A stretch of 64,000 nt of DNA from Eopsaltria australis (lineage: Eukaryota > Chordata > Aves > Passeriformes > Petroicidae): contig JAVTVJ010011652.1 in assembly GCA_034509425.1 (NCBI GenBank), forward strand, positions 5,943,501-6,007,500. The letters run 5' to 3'. Both the position numbers and the translations under genes were made by a program. The notes under the pieces are model-generated. The model was not told the origin of the DNA. It searched no databases and saw nothing but the letters and a program-made list of their open reading frames with translations. The number at the start of each line of letters is the position of its first letter. Positions within the stretch are counted from its first letter, which is position 1. Shown here piece after piece: positions 62,701 through 64,000 of the stretch.

Positions 62701-64000
62701 GCTCCATGACTGCACTAAGGCATGGTAATATCATTAGCATTGATCTGCTGCAAGGTGCATGTACCACATCTGCAAGCTAACAGGGGAGATGGAGGGACTC
62801 TCTCTCCTTGAAAGGCTGGAATTACTTAATTATCCAAGGAAAATGACATGCAGATTTAACAGCACAGGGAAGGGTTAGGACTCACTTCCCCCATTCCCAA
62901 AGAATACAGAACAACACTTCTCTGCTACGTGATCCCCATGCAAAGCAAACGCTCCTGGTTTGTTATTATTAATTACCCAGCTCCTATTCACTGGAATTCA
63001 GAGGTGTTGATACTTCACATCACCCCCAGCTATGCTTGCAATTCATAAATCATATTGAGAGGAGTTGCCAGGAGAGGAGAGGAAATACTAAAAGAAACTT
63101 GCAAGCATCTCTGTATAGGCAGCTGCTGCTCAAAGAGGCTGCATCCTCTGCTCAGAGTCAGATGTAAACCAGTAGTAGTGTTGTGAGACAGCAAGAGACA
63201 TGCCAAAAGTGGGCAGACAAGACAAAGGAACAATGCATTCAGACAGAAAAGGTAAAGGAAAGCAGATGGTCCTGGGGATTGACCTTTTATCTTCCCATCC
63301 CCAGGTTAGATCAGATCAGATGGTCTGATAAAAGCTTTAAGGCTCTGTTATGATTATTAATCTGGAAGGGGTTGACTGTAGTCCAGAGAGAAAGGTGGTA
63401 GTTCTAGTGGTCAAACCAGCACTGATTTCCCTTCCCCTGGAATTTAAAACCTCATTCCCAGTTTTCCATTTGTAAAATGGATCTGAAATTGCATCACCAT
63501 TGCAAAGGCAAAGTTCTGAACAGTATTTTGGCCACCCCACACCTCTTTATACAGATATACATTCCACAGAAAGCAGCCAGTCTCTCCTGCTCCTCACAGT
63601 GGCTGTGCTGAAACTATTGCTCCTTTTTAGAGGGGTGTCCTTTATAAGGAATTGGGAAACACAAGCTTGATACCCAAGGGATTTCTCTCAGGCCAGTTAC
63701 AAGACTGACGATCACACCTTGTTATTGACCCCACTCACTTGCCCTCTGGCTGGCAACAGCACAACACTGAATCAGATCTGCATGAAGAAAAAAAAACAGA
63801 CTGGGAGCATCTGGACCCAAATTTATCCTTCTCTCTGAATGCTCTCCATTCACAGGGTTGCCATTTTGGGTTTTTTTTTTATCCCTCCCCTTTTCAAAAA
63901 TCATTTCAAAGTTACAAGCAGTTGATCATTGCAAGCAAGGTTTGTTGGAAAGGAATGGGAGCCTCTCATAGGTCTCACAAAGTACCTCGAGGAAAAAGAG
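56790..64000. other. 5' flanking DNA of SORCS3, no gene seen
   Basis: CpG density falls off after about 56.8 kb and the sequence becomes ordinary. The longest frame (59188-59718, minus, 176 codons) has no recognisable family, signal peptide or domain. Small simple repeats occur, for example (TAAG)n at 58528-58541. No tRNA, other RNA gene or intact mobile element was recognised. Confidence 0.6.

Noticed and set aside
1..64000. CRISPR arrays, operons, phage or an unknown multi-gene system
   Set aside because: No spaced direct repeats, no adjacent co-directional coding genes and no ribosome-binding sites; the window is vertebrate intron and promoter DNA.

Overview
This window looks like vertebrate, most probably avian, nuclear DNA. 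It holds one recognisable protein-coding exon, a large CpG island, and long stretches of non-coding sequence with few recognisable repeats. The avian call rests on a CR1-type LINE 3' end at about 50.23-50.36 kb, older CR1/L3-like and MIR-like remnants, the absence of mammalian L1 or Alu sequence, and many short spurious reading frames instead of operons. The species cannot be named from the sequence.

The only gene I can support is the first coding exon of a SorCS-family VPS10p-domain receptor on the minus strand (54303-54896, 198 codons). Its C-terminal part carries the strongly conserved SorCS segment just before the VPS10p domain. Its signal-peptide end reads LLLS...GAEIT, which I recall from SORCS3 and not from SORCS1, so I call it SORCS3. 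It ends at a canonical GTGAGT donor. Everything from 54302 down to position 1 is therefore the beginning of a very large intron 1. I saw no second exon in it.

Layout: 1-54302 is intron 1. It contains a (GGAT)n microsatellite, several short tandem duplications, ancient repeats, some motif-dense patches that could be enhancers, and an isolated CpG-rich patch at about 46.18-46.99 kb with a 371-codon open frame that I do not believe is a gene. 54303-54896 is exon 1. About 53.9-56.8 kb is the promoter CpG island, with G-quadruplex-prone GC boxes, a (CGCCG)n run, long purine/pyrimidine tracts and a strictly alternating Z-DNA-type tract. 56.8-64.0 kb is 5' flanking DNA with no gene I can support.

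Functionally the window is the 5' control region of one neuronal sorting-receptor gene: promoter, signal-peptide and propeptide exon, and the start of its regulatory intron. I found no sign of a new multi-gene system. The findings are mostly about promoter architecture, the intronic CpG patch and candidate intronic enhancers. Motif calls were made by eye and none has been tested for conservation.
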